Assembly (NCBI RefSeq): GCF_028771845.1
Contig: NZ_CP118270.1
Location: 2,914,001-2,978,000 of the forward strand
DNA from: Paenibacillus marchantiae
Lineage (GTDB): Bacteria; Bacillota; Bacilli; Paenibacillales; Paenibacillaceae
Reading direction: 5' to 3'
Length of the DNA stretch: 64,000 bases
The position numbers were made by a program, and so were the translations under genes. Position 1 is the first letter of the stretch; every line of letters begins with the position of its first letter. Positions 44,712 to 53,600 of the stretch are shown here, piece after piece. Below the pieces are notes generated by a model. It was not told the DNA's origin, ran no database searches, and saw only the letters and a program-made list of their open reading frames with translations.

Positions 44712-45233
44712 ACCATCCTTACACTCGTAGTTCTGCCGTATTCCTTACATCGTGCAATAAAGCTGTTTCTAGTATATCATGATGTATTTCTCTTAATCTA
44801 ATAACGGCTGTAGAAGTGAAAATGTTAGTGTTCCATACATGTACCGACGAAAATAGACCTTGGCGAATGGACGTGTTGCAGGAGAAAAAGGCGAATTTTT
44901 GAATGGGTTATTATCTTTTTGTTATTTTATAAAATAACAAAATAATCAAAAATGATTTTCGTTTTGGATATGGAAGTACTCAGAATGGTATTCGGATAAT
45001 ATGCTATATCATAAGGTATTAAAGCGATATAACAGCATTTTATCAGAATAATTAGAAAATGTTAACAATAAAAATGTTGACGCTTACATTATGCTATGTT
45101 AAATTTTGTTTGTCAAAACCAAACGATAAAATAACAAATGGTGGTGGTCGTCGAATTTCATTAGGGTAAATGAAAGTCAGGGAGTTATGCCGGACCATGA
45201 TTTGTATACACATTCGGGGAGGTTGTTAAAATC
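44712..45233. promoter_or_regulatory. Divergent regulatory region
   Basis: This 522-nt AT-rich region separates lacI-type and solute-binding genes. It has a 26-nt perfect palindrome (44917-44942) and a second copy of its half-site ATAAAATAACAAA at 45126-45138. A promoter TTGACG (45077-45082), 17-nt spacer, TAAATT (45100-45105) reads toward the solute-binding gene. The palindrome is 135 nt upstream and the half-site 21 nt downstream of the -10, fitting a two-site repressor-looping arrangement for the LacI protein. Confidence 0.6.
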
Positions 45234-46610
45234 GTGACTAGAAAATGGAACGTTTTGCCGCTCATGTTATTGGTCGTAATGCTTTTTGTATCCGCTTGCA
45301 GTGGTGGGGGGACGGCTCAGCCGGCTGATGATGCACCAGCGAATTCGGGCAATAGCACTGGAACCGTCGAGACAGACAAAGAAGGCGGAACAGAAGAAGT
45401 GGCCGTAGATGTACCTGATTTGGGTGGACGTGTCATCAAGGTTGCGGCCTGGTGGGATCTAAAGCCAGCGGGGGAGACCGCATCGGATAAGGCTAGACTG
45501 GATAAAATCGCTGAAGTCGAGAAGAAATACAACGTGAAAATTGAGTTTGTAAACGTGCCATTCGAAGAATACATGAACAAATTTACCACGACAGCGCTGG
45601 CTGGCGAACCGTTCGCAGACATCGTTCAGATGGAGTACAAATCCGCATTACCCGCCATCCTCAAAGGGCAACTGCTTCCGATCTCCGAATTCACCACAGC
45701 TGAGAATAACATCAACCAAGAGGCAAACCTGATCACGAAATTCCCTGCCATCGCAGGCAACTACTACGCATTTGAATCTCCAACCAGCATCGGTCTGGGA
45801 CTTCACTATAACCGTGACTTATTCAAGAAGTTGTCGCTGCCTGATCCTCAGGAGCTATACAACAAAGGCGAATGGAATTGGGATAAATTCATGGAACTAG
45901 CGAAACAGGCGACCAAAGATACGGATAACGACGGAAAAATTGACGTATACGGGTTCTCTGGCTGGGCCATCGACGTACTTCGTCACTTTACTGCAGCCAA
46001 TGGCGGCACGATCGTAGACGACGAACATTCAAAAGAAGGATTATCCGATCCGAAAACGATTGAAGCTGCCGAATTCGTCAAACGCCTGTATAACGTCGAG
46101 AATGTTGTGAAAGTCAAAACAGGCGACAAAACGAACTGGGAGGAAAGCAACACATTCAAGGATGGAGATGTGGCTTTGTTCACTGCTGCGGAATGGCAGT
46201 TGGGCGATATCACCTTTGCTGCTGGAGTCGTACCAATTCCGAACGGTCCTCAGGGCAACAAGGATGTAACATACGCCAACAACGCTGCCTCAGCAAAATT
46301 CATTCCCAAAGGTGTGGAAGATCCTAAAATGGTATACCAAATCTATGAAGAAACCTTCGACATTCCGCAGATTGAAGAGTACCCAGGTCAGGATTACCTG
46401 GAAAGCCGTTATACCGACGAGAAGGACATCGCCATGATTCGCGAGCATATCGCGGGAACGGGCCGCATCCTGCTGGATGACGCTTACGCGGGTTATCCAA
46501 TCGGTGACTATGTAAACGACATTATCAAAAACAATGCTTCCGTTACAGCAACAGCCGAGAAGTATAAAGCGCAGGCACAAGCGGCAGTTGATAAACTTGG
46601 CAAACAGTAA
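45234..46610 (+). CDS. ABC carbohydrate solute-binding lipoprotein
   Basis: A 458-aa extracellular solute-binding protein, family 1. Lipoprotein signal: MLLVVMLFVSAC with Cys22. GSGGTAQP-type linker, then VIKVAAWWDLKP. It captures a sugar or oligosaccharide and delivers it to permeases. Start GTG 45234, with GGGAGG. A stable hairpin at 46629 follows its stop, common after binding-protein genes. First of a long operon facing the LacI gene. Confidence 0.9.
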   Translation: MTRKWNVLPLMLLVVMLFVSACSGGGTAQPADDAPANSGNSTGTVETDKEGGTEEVAVDVPDLGGRVIKVAAWWDLKPAGETASDKARLDKIAEVEKKYNVKIEFVNVPFEEYMNKFTTTALAGEPFADIVQMEYKSALPAILKGQLLPISEFTTAENNINQEANLITKFPAIAGNYYAFESPTSIGLGLHYNRDLFKKLSLPDPQELYNKGEWNWDKFMELAKQATKDTDNDGKIDVYGFSGWAIDVLRHFTAANGGTIVDDEHSKEGLSDPKTIEAAEFVKRLYNVENVVKVKTGDKTNWEESNTFKDGDVALFTAAEWQLGDITFAAGVVPIPNGPQGNKDVTYANNAASAKFIPKGVEDPKMVYQIYEETFDIPQIEEYPGQDYLESRYTDEKDIAMIREHIAGTGRILLDDAYAGYPIGDYVNDIIKNNASVTATAEKYKAQAQAAVDKLGKQ

Positions 46611-46628
46611 TACCAGCATGATTCAGAC

Positions 46629-46670
46629 AGGGGTACCTCGTGTCCGGGCTCACGCACGGGTACCTCTTTT
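46629..46670 (+). terminator. Intercistronic hairpin (partial terminator or mRNA stabiliser)
   Basis: AGGGGTACCTCGTG (46629-46642) pairs with CACGGGTACCTCT (about 46655-46667) around a GC-rich loop, with only a short T tract. It lies right after the solute-binding gene and can give more binding protein than downstream products. Confidence 0.6.
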
Positions 46671-46726
46671 CCTGTATTACCAATTAGGCATTGCTGGCAT
46701 CAGCCTTGATGAGGAGGGCTCGTAGG

Positions 46727-49654
46727 ATGGCTGGAATTCTACAACGAAAGAAATGGATCCTGCCTATAGTCATTGCAGCAGCGGCAGCCTGCGTCATACT
46801 TTTGCTTACTTCCGGTGCAGGTGTAAAGAGTGCAGTTGTGCCTTCTGGCAGTTTGCCTGCCATTGAGGTGGATGCCATCTTGCAGCAGACGAGGCAGAAG
46901 AACGGATATGAACAATATCTATCCCAAGCAGGCGAGGCCTCACGACCGAATGTGGATATGACCATAGAAGCAGGAGACTACATACGGGCAGAGGGTGAAG
47001 AGGTACGCAAGCTGAATAATTATGAGGGCAGGCCGGGTGTATCGCTTCATACTGGGGAGACAGGCGAGATTGACTGGGTAGTTGAAGTACCGGAAACCGG
47101 GCTGTACAACCTCTCTGCTGTCTATTTTCCCGTAGAAGGCAAGAGTTCGGCTATTGAGCGTGCATTGTACATTGACGGTGAACTTCCGTTTGCGGAAGCC
47201 GCCTATTTGCAGTTTGACCGGGTATGGGGCAATGAGAAACAAGCTGTTGAACAGGATAATCAGGGCAATGATCTTCGTCCAAAACAAGTGGAGAAGCCCC
47301 GCTGGATGGAGGAAACATTTCAGGACTCGGACGGGTATGAACAGGCTCCATTCAAATTCTATCTGGAAAAGGGGAAGCACACGTTAACGCTGAAATCCTC
47401 TCGCGAACCCGTGGTAATTCGATCCATACGACTATTCAACGAGAAGCCAGCCGTTGCTTATGCGGAAACCGCGGGGGCCAAGCAGATGGATTCTTCCGGT
47501 CAGCCTAAGGATGTGTTCATCCGAATTGAAGGGGAAGCGGCTGTTGCCAAATCTTCTCCTACGTTATATCCAACCAGTGAAAGATCAAGTTCAGCCGTAT
47601 CTCCGTACAGCGCTTCCCAGGTGCGTATTAATACGATTGGTGGCTTTAACTGGCGTCTGCCAGGACAGTGGATCGAATGGGAAGTGGACGTGCCGGAGAG
47701 TGGACTTTATCATATCGGTTTTACCGCTCAGCAAAATTTTGTCAAAGGCATCTATTCCACACGCAAGCTGACCATCGATGGCGAGATTCCATTTGCGGAG
47801 ATGACAAAGGCGCCATTCCGTTACCAAAGCGACTATCGCATTGATGTGCTGGGCGGTGAGGATGCTTACAAGTTCCAGTTGGATAAAGGCAAACATGTCA
47901 TTCGGCTGGAGAACAGCCTGGGCGACTTCGCACCACTTATTCGCAATGTGGAGGACAGCCTGTACAACCTGAACTCCATGTACCGGAGAATCCTAATGAT
48001 TACAGGCACCAAGCCGGATGAATTCCGGGATTATCGGGTGGAGAAGCAGATCCCAAATCTGCTGGAGGTGTTTAGCGGAGAAAGCAAACGTCTGAAGGAA
48101 GTTGCAAGGCAACTTCGTCTTCTGTCAGGCCAGTCCAGCGATCAGGAAGCGTTGATCAAAACGATGGCCCAACAGCTGGATGAGATGATCGATAAGCCGG
48201 ATAGCATTCCAAGAAGACTTGCCGCTTACAAAACGAACACAGGCGGACTGGGGACATGGGTGCAGCAGGCTCGCGAGCAACCGCTTGAGATTGATGCTCT
48301 CTATGTAGCTTCATTAGACAGCAGCATTCCCGGAACGGGTACGGGTCCACTGGCGAAGCTTGGTCATGAAGCGAAGACATTCTATCACTCGTTCTTCATT
48401 GATTATAACCAGATCGGGAACGTAGCCACATCAGAGGATCAGCGCACGGTGACGGTCTGGATCGGCAGTGGCCGTGATCAGGCGAACACGATGAAAGCGA
48501 TGATTGATGAGACATTCACACCGGAGAGCGGCATCAACGTCAATTTGAAGCTGGTCAACATGGGTACGCTGTTGCCAGCCACCTTGTCGGGTGAAGGACC
48601 TGATGTAGCGATGCAGATCGGCAATGATCTGCCGGTGAACTTTGCGATGCGGAACTCGGCGGTGGATCTCACCCAGTTCAGTGACTATACCACGGTAGAA
48701 CAGGAGTTTAGAGACAGTGCCATCGTACCGTACGCCTATGATTCAGGCGTGTACGCCCTGCCGGAGACACAGACCTTTAATATGTTGTTTTATCGAAAAG
48801 ATGTGCTTGCAGAGCTGGGGCTTGAAGTTCCTCAAACGTGGGATGATGTCGAGAGCCTGCTGGCGATTCTGAGTAAAAATCATATGGAATTTGGCATGCC
48901 GGTGGTGGCCCAAGCCAACATTCAGGGGGTCAATATCCCGCCTAACTCGCAGTATGCCACAATGCTGCTGCAGAACGGAGGCTCCTTCTATCGGAATGAC
49001 GGCAAGGAATCGGATCTGGACTCGCGCATCGGTATTGAGACCTTTAAGAAGTGGACAGAGTTTTATACCGATTACAAGCTGGAGCGGGAGTATGACTTTG
49101 CCAACCGTTTCCGGACTGGACAGATGCCGATTGGTCTGACGGATTACACGATGTATAACCAGTTGTCTGTATTTGCACCGGAGATCCGTGGATTATGGGG
49201 ATTTGTTCCGGTTCCGGGGACTGTGCAGCCGGATGGAACATTGAATCGGGACGTTCCGGGTGGCGGCAGCGCGGTCATGATGCTGGAAAGCGCCAAGGAC
49301 CAAGAGGCCGCGTGGGAGTTCATGAAATGGTGGACCAGTACACCGGTTCAGGCTGAGTTTGGCCGCGAGATGGAAGGGCTGATGGGTGCGGCTGCGCGTT
49401 ATCCGACAGCCAACATCAAGGCACTCGATTCACTTCCATGGCCTGCTGAGGATTATGCGAATCTGAAAGCACAATTCGAGACGGTAAAGGGCATTCCCGA
49501 GGTGCCTGGCGGTTATTTTACCGGACGCCATCTGTTCAATGCATTTTACAAGACGGTTGTTGGCCAAGTGGAAGCCAGGGAATCCATCATGGATTACACC
49601 CAGTATATTCAGGACGAGATTCGAGTCAAGCGTAATGAATTTGGTCTTCCGTAA
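46727..49654 (+). CDS. Membrane-anchored solute-binding protein with carbohydrate-binding-like modules
   Basis: A 975-aa protein. An N-terminal transmembrane anchor (about 10-28, WILPIVIAAAAACVILLLTS) is followed by two related beta-sandwich modules (about 75-225 and 260-415). Both have the pattern (E/D)VPE(T/S)GLY, an LYIDGE/LTIDGE strand and LDKGKH or LEKGKHTL, like CBM6/35-type domains. A helical linker (about 440-500) and a family 1 solute-binding domain (about 565-960) end it. It has an unusual composite form. AGGAGGGCTC precedes ATG 46727. Confidence 0.85.
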   Translation: MAGILQRKKWILPIVIAAAAACVILLLTSGAGVKSAVVPSGSLPAIEVDAILQQTRQKNGYEQYLSQAGEASRPNVDMTIEAGDYIRAEGEEVRKLNNYEGRPGVSLHTGETGEIDWVVEVPETGLYNLSAVYFPVEGKSSAIERALYIDGELPFAEAAYLQFDRVWGNEKQAVEQDNQGNDLRPKQVEKPRWMEETFQDSDGYEQAPFKFYLEKGKHTLTLKSSREPVVIRSIRLFNEKPAVAYAETAGAKQMDSSGQPKDVFIRIEGEAAVAKSSPTLYPTSERSSSAVSPYSASQVRINTIGGFNWRLPGQWIEWEVDVPESGLYHIGFTAQQNFVKGIYSTRKLTIDGEIPFAEMTKAPFRYQSDYRIDVLGGEDAYKFQLDKGKHVIRLENSLGDFAPLIRNVEDSLYNLNSMYRRILMITGTKPDEFRDYRVEKQIPNLLEVFSGESKRLKEVARQLRLLSGQSSDQEALIKTMAQQLDEMIDKPDSIPRRLAAYKTNTGGLGTWVQQAREQPLEIDALYVASLDSSIPGTGTGPLAKLGHEAKTFYHSFFIDYNQIGNVATSEDQRTVTVWIGSGRDQANTMKAMIDETFTPESGINVNLKLVNMGTLLPATLSGEGPDVAMQIGNDLPVNFAMRNSAVDLTQFSDYTTVEQEFRDSAIVPYAYDSGVYALPETQTFNMLFYRKDVLAELGLEVPQTWDDVESLLAILSKNHMEFGMPVVAQANIQGVNIPPNSQYATMLLQNGGSFYRNDGKESDLDSRIGIETFKKWTEFYTDYKLEREYDFANRFRTGQMPIGLTDYTMYNQLSVFAPEIRGLWGFVPVPGTVQPDGTLNRDVPGGGSAVMMLESAKDQEAAWEFMKWWTSTPVQAEFGREMEGLMGAAARYPTANIKALDSLPWPAEDYANLKAQFETVKGIPEVPGGYFTGRHLFNAFYKTVVGQVEARESIMDYTQYIQDEIRVKRNEFGLP

Positions 49655-49672
49655 GCAGAGGGAGGGTTAACA

Positions 49673-50641
49673 GTGTCACAAATATCACTCCGAGACGGAC
49701 AAAACAGTCCTCCTGAGAAAACACCAGGCATGGGCATGAAATCATGGTGGTCCTGGAAGCTCAAGGAAATGAAGGCCAGCAAACATTCCTATGTACTGCT
49801 AGCTCCTTATATGATCCTATTCATCATGTTCACTGTGATTCCGGTGGTCATCTCCATCATACTCAGCTTCACTTATTTCAACATGTTGGAGTTTCCGCGT
49901 TTTATTGGCTGGCAGAACTATACCCGGCTGTTTCTGGAGGATGACGTATTTCTGATTGCTATCAAAAATACGTTGCTGTTTGCCATTATTACCGGACCCA
50001 TCAGCTATATTGCCTGTTTCGTATTTGCGTGGATCATTAATGAATTAACACCCAAATGGAGAGCGTTCATGACGCTGATTTTCTATGCGCCATCCATATC
50101 GGGGAACGTCTATTTTATCTGGCTGATGATTTTCTCGGGGGATCGCTACGGTATAGCCAATGGACTGCTGATCAAATGGGGATTTCTGCTGGAGCCAATC
50201 CAGTGGTTGAAAACGGAAGCCTATATTATGCCAATCCTCATTCTGGTGCAATTGTGGCTCAGTCTTGGCACAGGCTTTCTGGCGTTTATCGCCGGTTTGC
50301 AGACCGTAGACCGGACGTTATATGAAGCAGGTGCGGTAGATGGAATCAAAAATCGCTGGCAGGAGCTCTGGTATATTACCCTGCCTTCGATGCGCCCGCA
50401 ATTGATGTTCGGTGCGGTCATTCAACTTACGACCTCATTCGCGGTGGCGGATGTGTCCATTGCGCTGGCGGGGTTCCCAAGTGTGAACTATGCGGCGGAG
50501 ACGGTGGTGACCCATTTGATCGACTTTGGTACAACGCGGTTTGAGATGGGATACGCCTCGGCGATTGCAACCGTGCTGTTCATGATTATGGTGGGCACCA
50601 ACCTGCTGGTACAGAAACTGCTTCGAAGGGTGGGAGAATAG
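49673..50641 (+). CDS. Sugar ABC transporter permease
   Basis: A 322-aa membrane protein, about six transmembrane helices, with the EAA loop EAGAVDGIKNRWQELWYITLP (about 222-242) that contacts the ATPase. First of a permease pair. Start GTG 49673 after GAGGGAGGG. No ATPase gene is present in the operon. Confidence 0.93.
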   Translation: MSQISLRDGQNSPPEKTPGMGMKSWWSWKLKEMKASKHSYVLLAPYMILFIMFTVIPVVISIILSFTYFNMLEFPRFIGWQNYTRLFLEDDVFLIAIKNTLLFAIITGPISYIACFVFAWIINELTPKWRAFMTLIFYAPSISGNVYFIWLMIFSGDRYGIANGLLIKWGFLLEPIQWLKTEAYIMPILILVQLWLSLGTGFLAFIAGLQTVDRTLYEAGAVDGIKNRWQELWYITLPSMRPQLMFGAVIQLTTSFAVADVSIALAGFPSVNYAAETVVTHLIDFGTTRFEMGYASAIATVLFMIMVGTNLLVQKLLRRVGE

Positions 50642-50643
50642 CT

Positions 50644-51507
50644 ATGGCTGCAATTGCGACAGGCAAAAAGCGGGTCAACCGCTCTTTATCAGGAAGCATC
50701 TCCCTGTTTGCCCTTCTGCTCGTATTTGGTGCTTTCATGGTGCTGCCGCTGATCTATGCGATCAATAATGCGTTCAAACCGCTGGATGAGATTTTTACTT
50801 TTCCACCCACACTATTTGTCAAAAATCCAACGTTCAGCAACTTTACGGATCTGCTGAATCTGCTGAGTGACTCGTGGGTTCCGTTCTCACGATATATATT
50901 CAACACGGTATTTATTACGGGCATTGGCATCGTGGGCCATGTACTGCTCGCTTCGGCAGCGGCGTACCCACTCGCCAAGCACAAATTTCCGGGCAAAGTG
51001 TTCATGTTCCAGGTTGTTGTGCTTTCCCTGATGTTCACACCTGCCGTGACGGCCATTCCCAACTATATGATCATGTCATGGCTGGGTTGGATTGATACGT
51101 ATTGGGCCGTCATTATTCCGGCATTTGCCTATTCATTGGGTCTGTATCTGATGAAGCAGTTCATGGAGCAGATCCCGGATGCGTTGCTGGAAGCAGCCAA
51201 AATTGACGGTGCCAGTGAATACCGGATTTTCTGGTCCATTGTCATGCCCAATGTAAAGCCAGCTTGGCTCACCTTGATCATTCTGCTGTTCCAGATGCTG
51301 TGGGGCAGTGATGGCAATGGATACATCTACAGTGAACAGCTCAAGACCTTGCACTATGCGGCGGGTCAGATCATTCAGGGCGGGATATCCCGGGCCGGGG
51401 CAGGTGCTGCGGTAGCACTTATTTTGATGAGTGTGCCCATTACGCTGTTCATTTTCTCGCAGAGCCGCATCATTGAGACGATGGCGAGTTCGGGCATGAA
51501 GGAATAA
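50644..51507 (+). CDS. Carbohydrate ABC transporter permease
   Basis: A 287-aa permease of the MalG/UgpE type. Six helices, and an EAA loop EAAKIDGASEYRIFWSIVMP (about 180-199). Pairs with the upstream permease; only 2 nt separate the genes. It follows the large binding protein and shares its operon. Confidence 0.93.
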   Translation: MAAIATGKKRVNRSLSGSISLFALLLVFGAFMVLPLIYAINNAFKPLDEIFTFPPTLFVKNPTFSNFTDLLNLLSDSWVPFSRYIFNTVFITGIGIVGHVLLASAAAYPLAKHKFPGKVFMFQVVVLSLMFTPAVTAIPNYMIMSWLGWIDTYWAVIIPAFAYSLGLYLMKQFMEQIPDALLEAAKIDGASEYRIFWSIVMPNVKPAWLTLIILLFQMLWGSDGNGYIYSEQLKTLHYAAGQIIQGGISRAGAGAAVALILMSVPITLFIFSQSRIIETMASSGMKE

Positions 51508-51518
51508 GGGGGAACGAT

Positions 51519-52985
51519 ATGGCACGCACAGTGAAAAGATGGCTTGTTCTCCTGGCGGCAGTATCGCTGCTGCTGGTGAATGCCGTGCCTGCGGCGGCCT
51601 CCCCGGCGCCGTATGAGAGTTATAACTACAACTACTGGAAAGAGGCCGTTCCTTCACCGGATGCCTATCTGCCCAAGCAAACCATCTCGGGCAGTGACCT
51701 GGGCATTGGCGAATTCAAAGACCCCGGTGATGTAAACGTTTCTCCCTCCGGGCAGATTTATATTTTGGACAGTGGCAACAGCCGAATTGTTGTCCTGGAC
51801 GCGGATTATAAGCTGCTGCGGGTGATCGAAGGATTTATGATGGACGGCAGCAAGGAGAGTTTTAATACGCCAGGTGGATTATTCGTGGATGAAGAGGATC
51901 GAGTATACATCGCTGATACGGGGAACAGCCGTGTAGTTGTCCTGGATGCGGAAGGTCAGCTGGTCCATACGATTACGAAGCCGGAGTCCGATATCCTCGC
52001 GACCAATTTTCAGTTCCAACCGCTGAAATTGACTGTGGACCGGGTAGGCCGCGTGTATGTGGTGGCTCAGGGTGTTTACGAAGGAATTATGCAGTTTGAC
52101 GAGCGCGGCCAGTTCATTGGATACGTTGGTACGAACAAGGTGGAACGCGACTACGGCGAATACATTTGGCGGATGCTCTCAACCAAAGCCCAGCGGGCGC
52201 AGATGGTTTTGTTTGTACCGACCGAGTTTTCCAATGTCGATATCGACTCCAAAGGGTTCGTATATGCGACCAATATCGACCCGGGTTCCAGCGAACCGAT
52301 TAAACGTCTCAATCCATCCGGCGAGGATGTGCTGAAGAGATTTGGTTATTTTGAAGTCAAAGGAGATATCAGATTCCGCAATAACCCGGGTCCGTCCAAA
52401 CTGATTGATGTGAAGGTACTGGGCAACGGTATGTACAGTGTGCTGGATGCGACGCAGAACCGGGTGTTTACTTACGATGATGAAGGTCATCTGCTCTACG
52501 TATATGGAGGCAAAGGAAATCAGGTGGGAACGCTCAAAACACCAGTCGCCATGGAACAATCCGGGGATCATCAATTGGTACTGGATCGGGGGAAAAGCAA
52601 TCTGGTTATCTATGAGCCAACACGGTTTGGAGCCAGCGTGAATGAGGCGGTTGCCCTTCATTATCAGGGTGAGGATACGGAGGCTGTTCATATTTGGAAA
52701 GAAGTGCTGAAGTTGAACGCCAACTATGATATCGCCTATATCGGTATCGGAAAATCCTTGCTGATGGAGAAGAAAAACGAGGAAGCTCTGGGTTATTTCG
52801 AACTGGGTATGGATCGCAAAAGTTATTCTGTCGCGTTCAAAAGATATCGGCGAGAGATGATGAAGGAACATTTCGGCACCTTTCTGACGCTTGCCATCGC
52901 ACTGATTTTCATTCTGATCCTGGTCCGAGTGGCGGTTAAATGGAGACGGAGGAGGCAGATTGACCGTGAAGCAGGATTACATTAA
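51519..52985 (+). CDS. NHL-repeat/TPR membrane protein
   Basis: A 488-aa protein. A signal peptide (about 1-28, ending AAASP) is followed by NHL/six-bladed-propeller repeats: (I/V)YILDSGNSRIVVLDADYKL and (V/I)YIADTGNSRVVVLDAEGQL. A TPR-like segment (about 380-430, DTEAVHIWKEVLKLNANYDIAYIGIGKSL) and a C-terminal transmembrane helix (about 456-473) follow. It may scaffold the transport or hydrolase complex outside the membrane. Start ATG after AAGGGGG. Confidence 0.85.
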   Translation: MARTVKRWLVLLAAVSLLLVNAVPAAASPAPYESYNYNYWKEAVPSPDAYLPKQTISGSDLGIGEFKDPGDVNVSPSGQIYILDSGNSRIVVLDADYKLLRVIEGFMMDGSKESFNTPGGLFVDEEDRVYIADTGNSRVVVLDAEGQLVHTITKPESDILATNFQFQPLKLTVDRVGRVYVVAQGVYEGIMQFDERGQFIGYVGTNKVERDYGEYIWRMLSTKAQRAQMVLFVPTEFSNVDIDSKGFVYATNIDPGSSEPIKRLNPSGEDVLKRFGYFEVKGDIRFRNNPGPSKLIDVKVLGNGMYSVLDATQNRVFTYDDEGHLLYVYGGKGNQVGTLKTPVAMEQSGDHQLVLDRGKSNLVIYEPTRFGASVNEAVALHYQGEDTEAVHIWKEVLKLNANYDIAYIGIGKSLLMEKKNEEALGYFELGMDRKSYSVAFKRYRREMMKEHFGTFLTLAIALIFILILVRVAVKWRRRRQIDREAGLH

Positions 52986-53586
52986 GTTTCCGCTGCATCT
53001 CATTTTTCACCCCATTGATGCATTCTGGGATATCAAGTCGGATCAGCGGGGCAGGTTGACCGTTGCTTTTGGAGCACTGGCGCTTACCATTATCATGATG
53101 ATTTTGCAAAAACAATACGCGGGGTTTCTTGTGAATTACATCGATCCTCGCACAATCAACAGCATAGGGGAGATCGCAACGGTTGCAGTACCGTTCTTTC
53201 TTTGGTGCATAGCCAACTGGGCGGTAACCACCCTAATGGAAGGTGAAGGAAAGTTCAGGGAGATTTTTCTGGCAACAGGATACTCGCTTATTCCGATTAT
53301 TTTGATCTATGTCCCGATGATTATCATTAGCCGGTTTATGGTACAGGAAGAGACGGCTTTTTATTATTTATTTAATAGCATCGCGTTCTTCTGGTTCGTG
53401 CTGCTGCTCTTCATTGGCACGATGACGGTACACCAGTACACCGTGATCAAAACGATCCTGACGATGCTGCTGACGTTAATTGTCATGGGCATAATCGTGT
53501 TCCTCGGAGCATTGGTGTTCAGCATGTTGCAGCAGTTATATGAATTCGGTTACAACATCTACCGCGAGTTGATTTTTCGGACCTAA
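52966..53586 (+). CDS. YIP1 family membrane protein
   Basis: A 206-aa protein with five predicted helices and the YIP1-like layout: amphipathic FPLHLIFHPIDAFWDIK at the start, then helices near 25-42, 62-80, 103-125, 135-150, 165-190. In bacteria such proteins are of unknown function. Start GTG 52966 is favoured over TTG 52960 because GGAGGAGG is 10 nt upstream. It overlaps the end of the NHL gene by 20 nt. Confidence 0.8.
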   Translation: MKQDYIKFPLHLIFHPIDAFWDIKSDQRGRLTVAFGALALTIIMMILQKQYAGFLVNYIDPRTINSIGEIATVAVPFFLWCIANWAVTTLMEGEGKFREIFLATGYSLIPIILIYVPMIIISRFMVQEETAFYYLFNSIAFFWFVLLLFIGTMTVHQYTVIKTILTMLLTLIVMGIIVFLGALVFSMLQQLYEFGYNIYRELIFRT

Positions 53587-53600
53587 AGGAGGCGGCATCC

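Noticed and set aside
52179..52871. Minus-strand open frame within the NHL gene
   Set aside because: No motif or ribosome binding site; the plus strand has NHL repeats.
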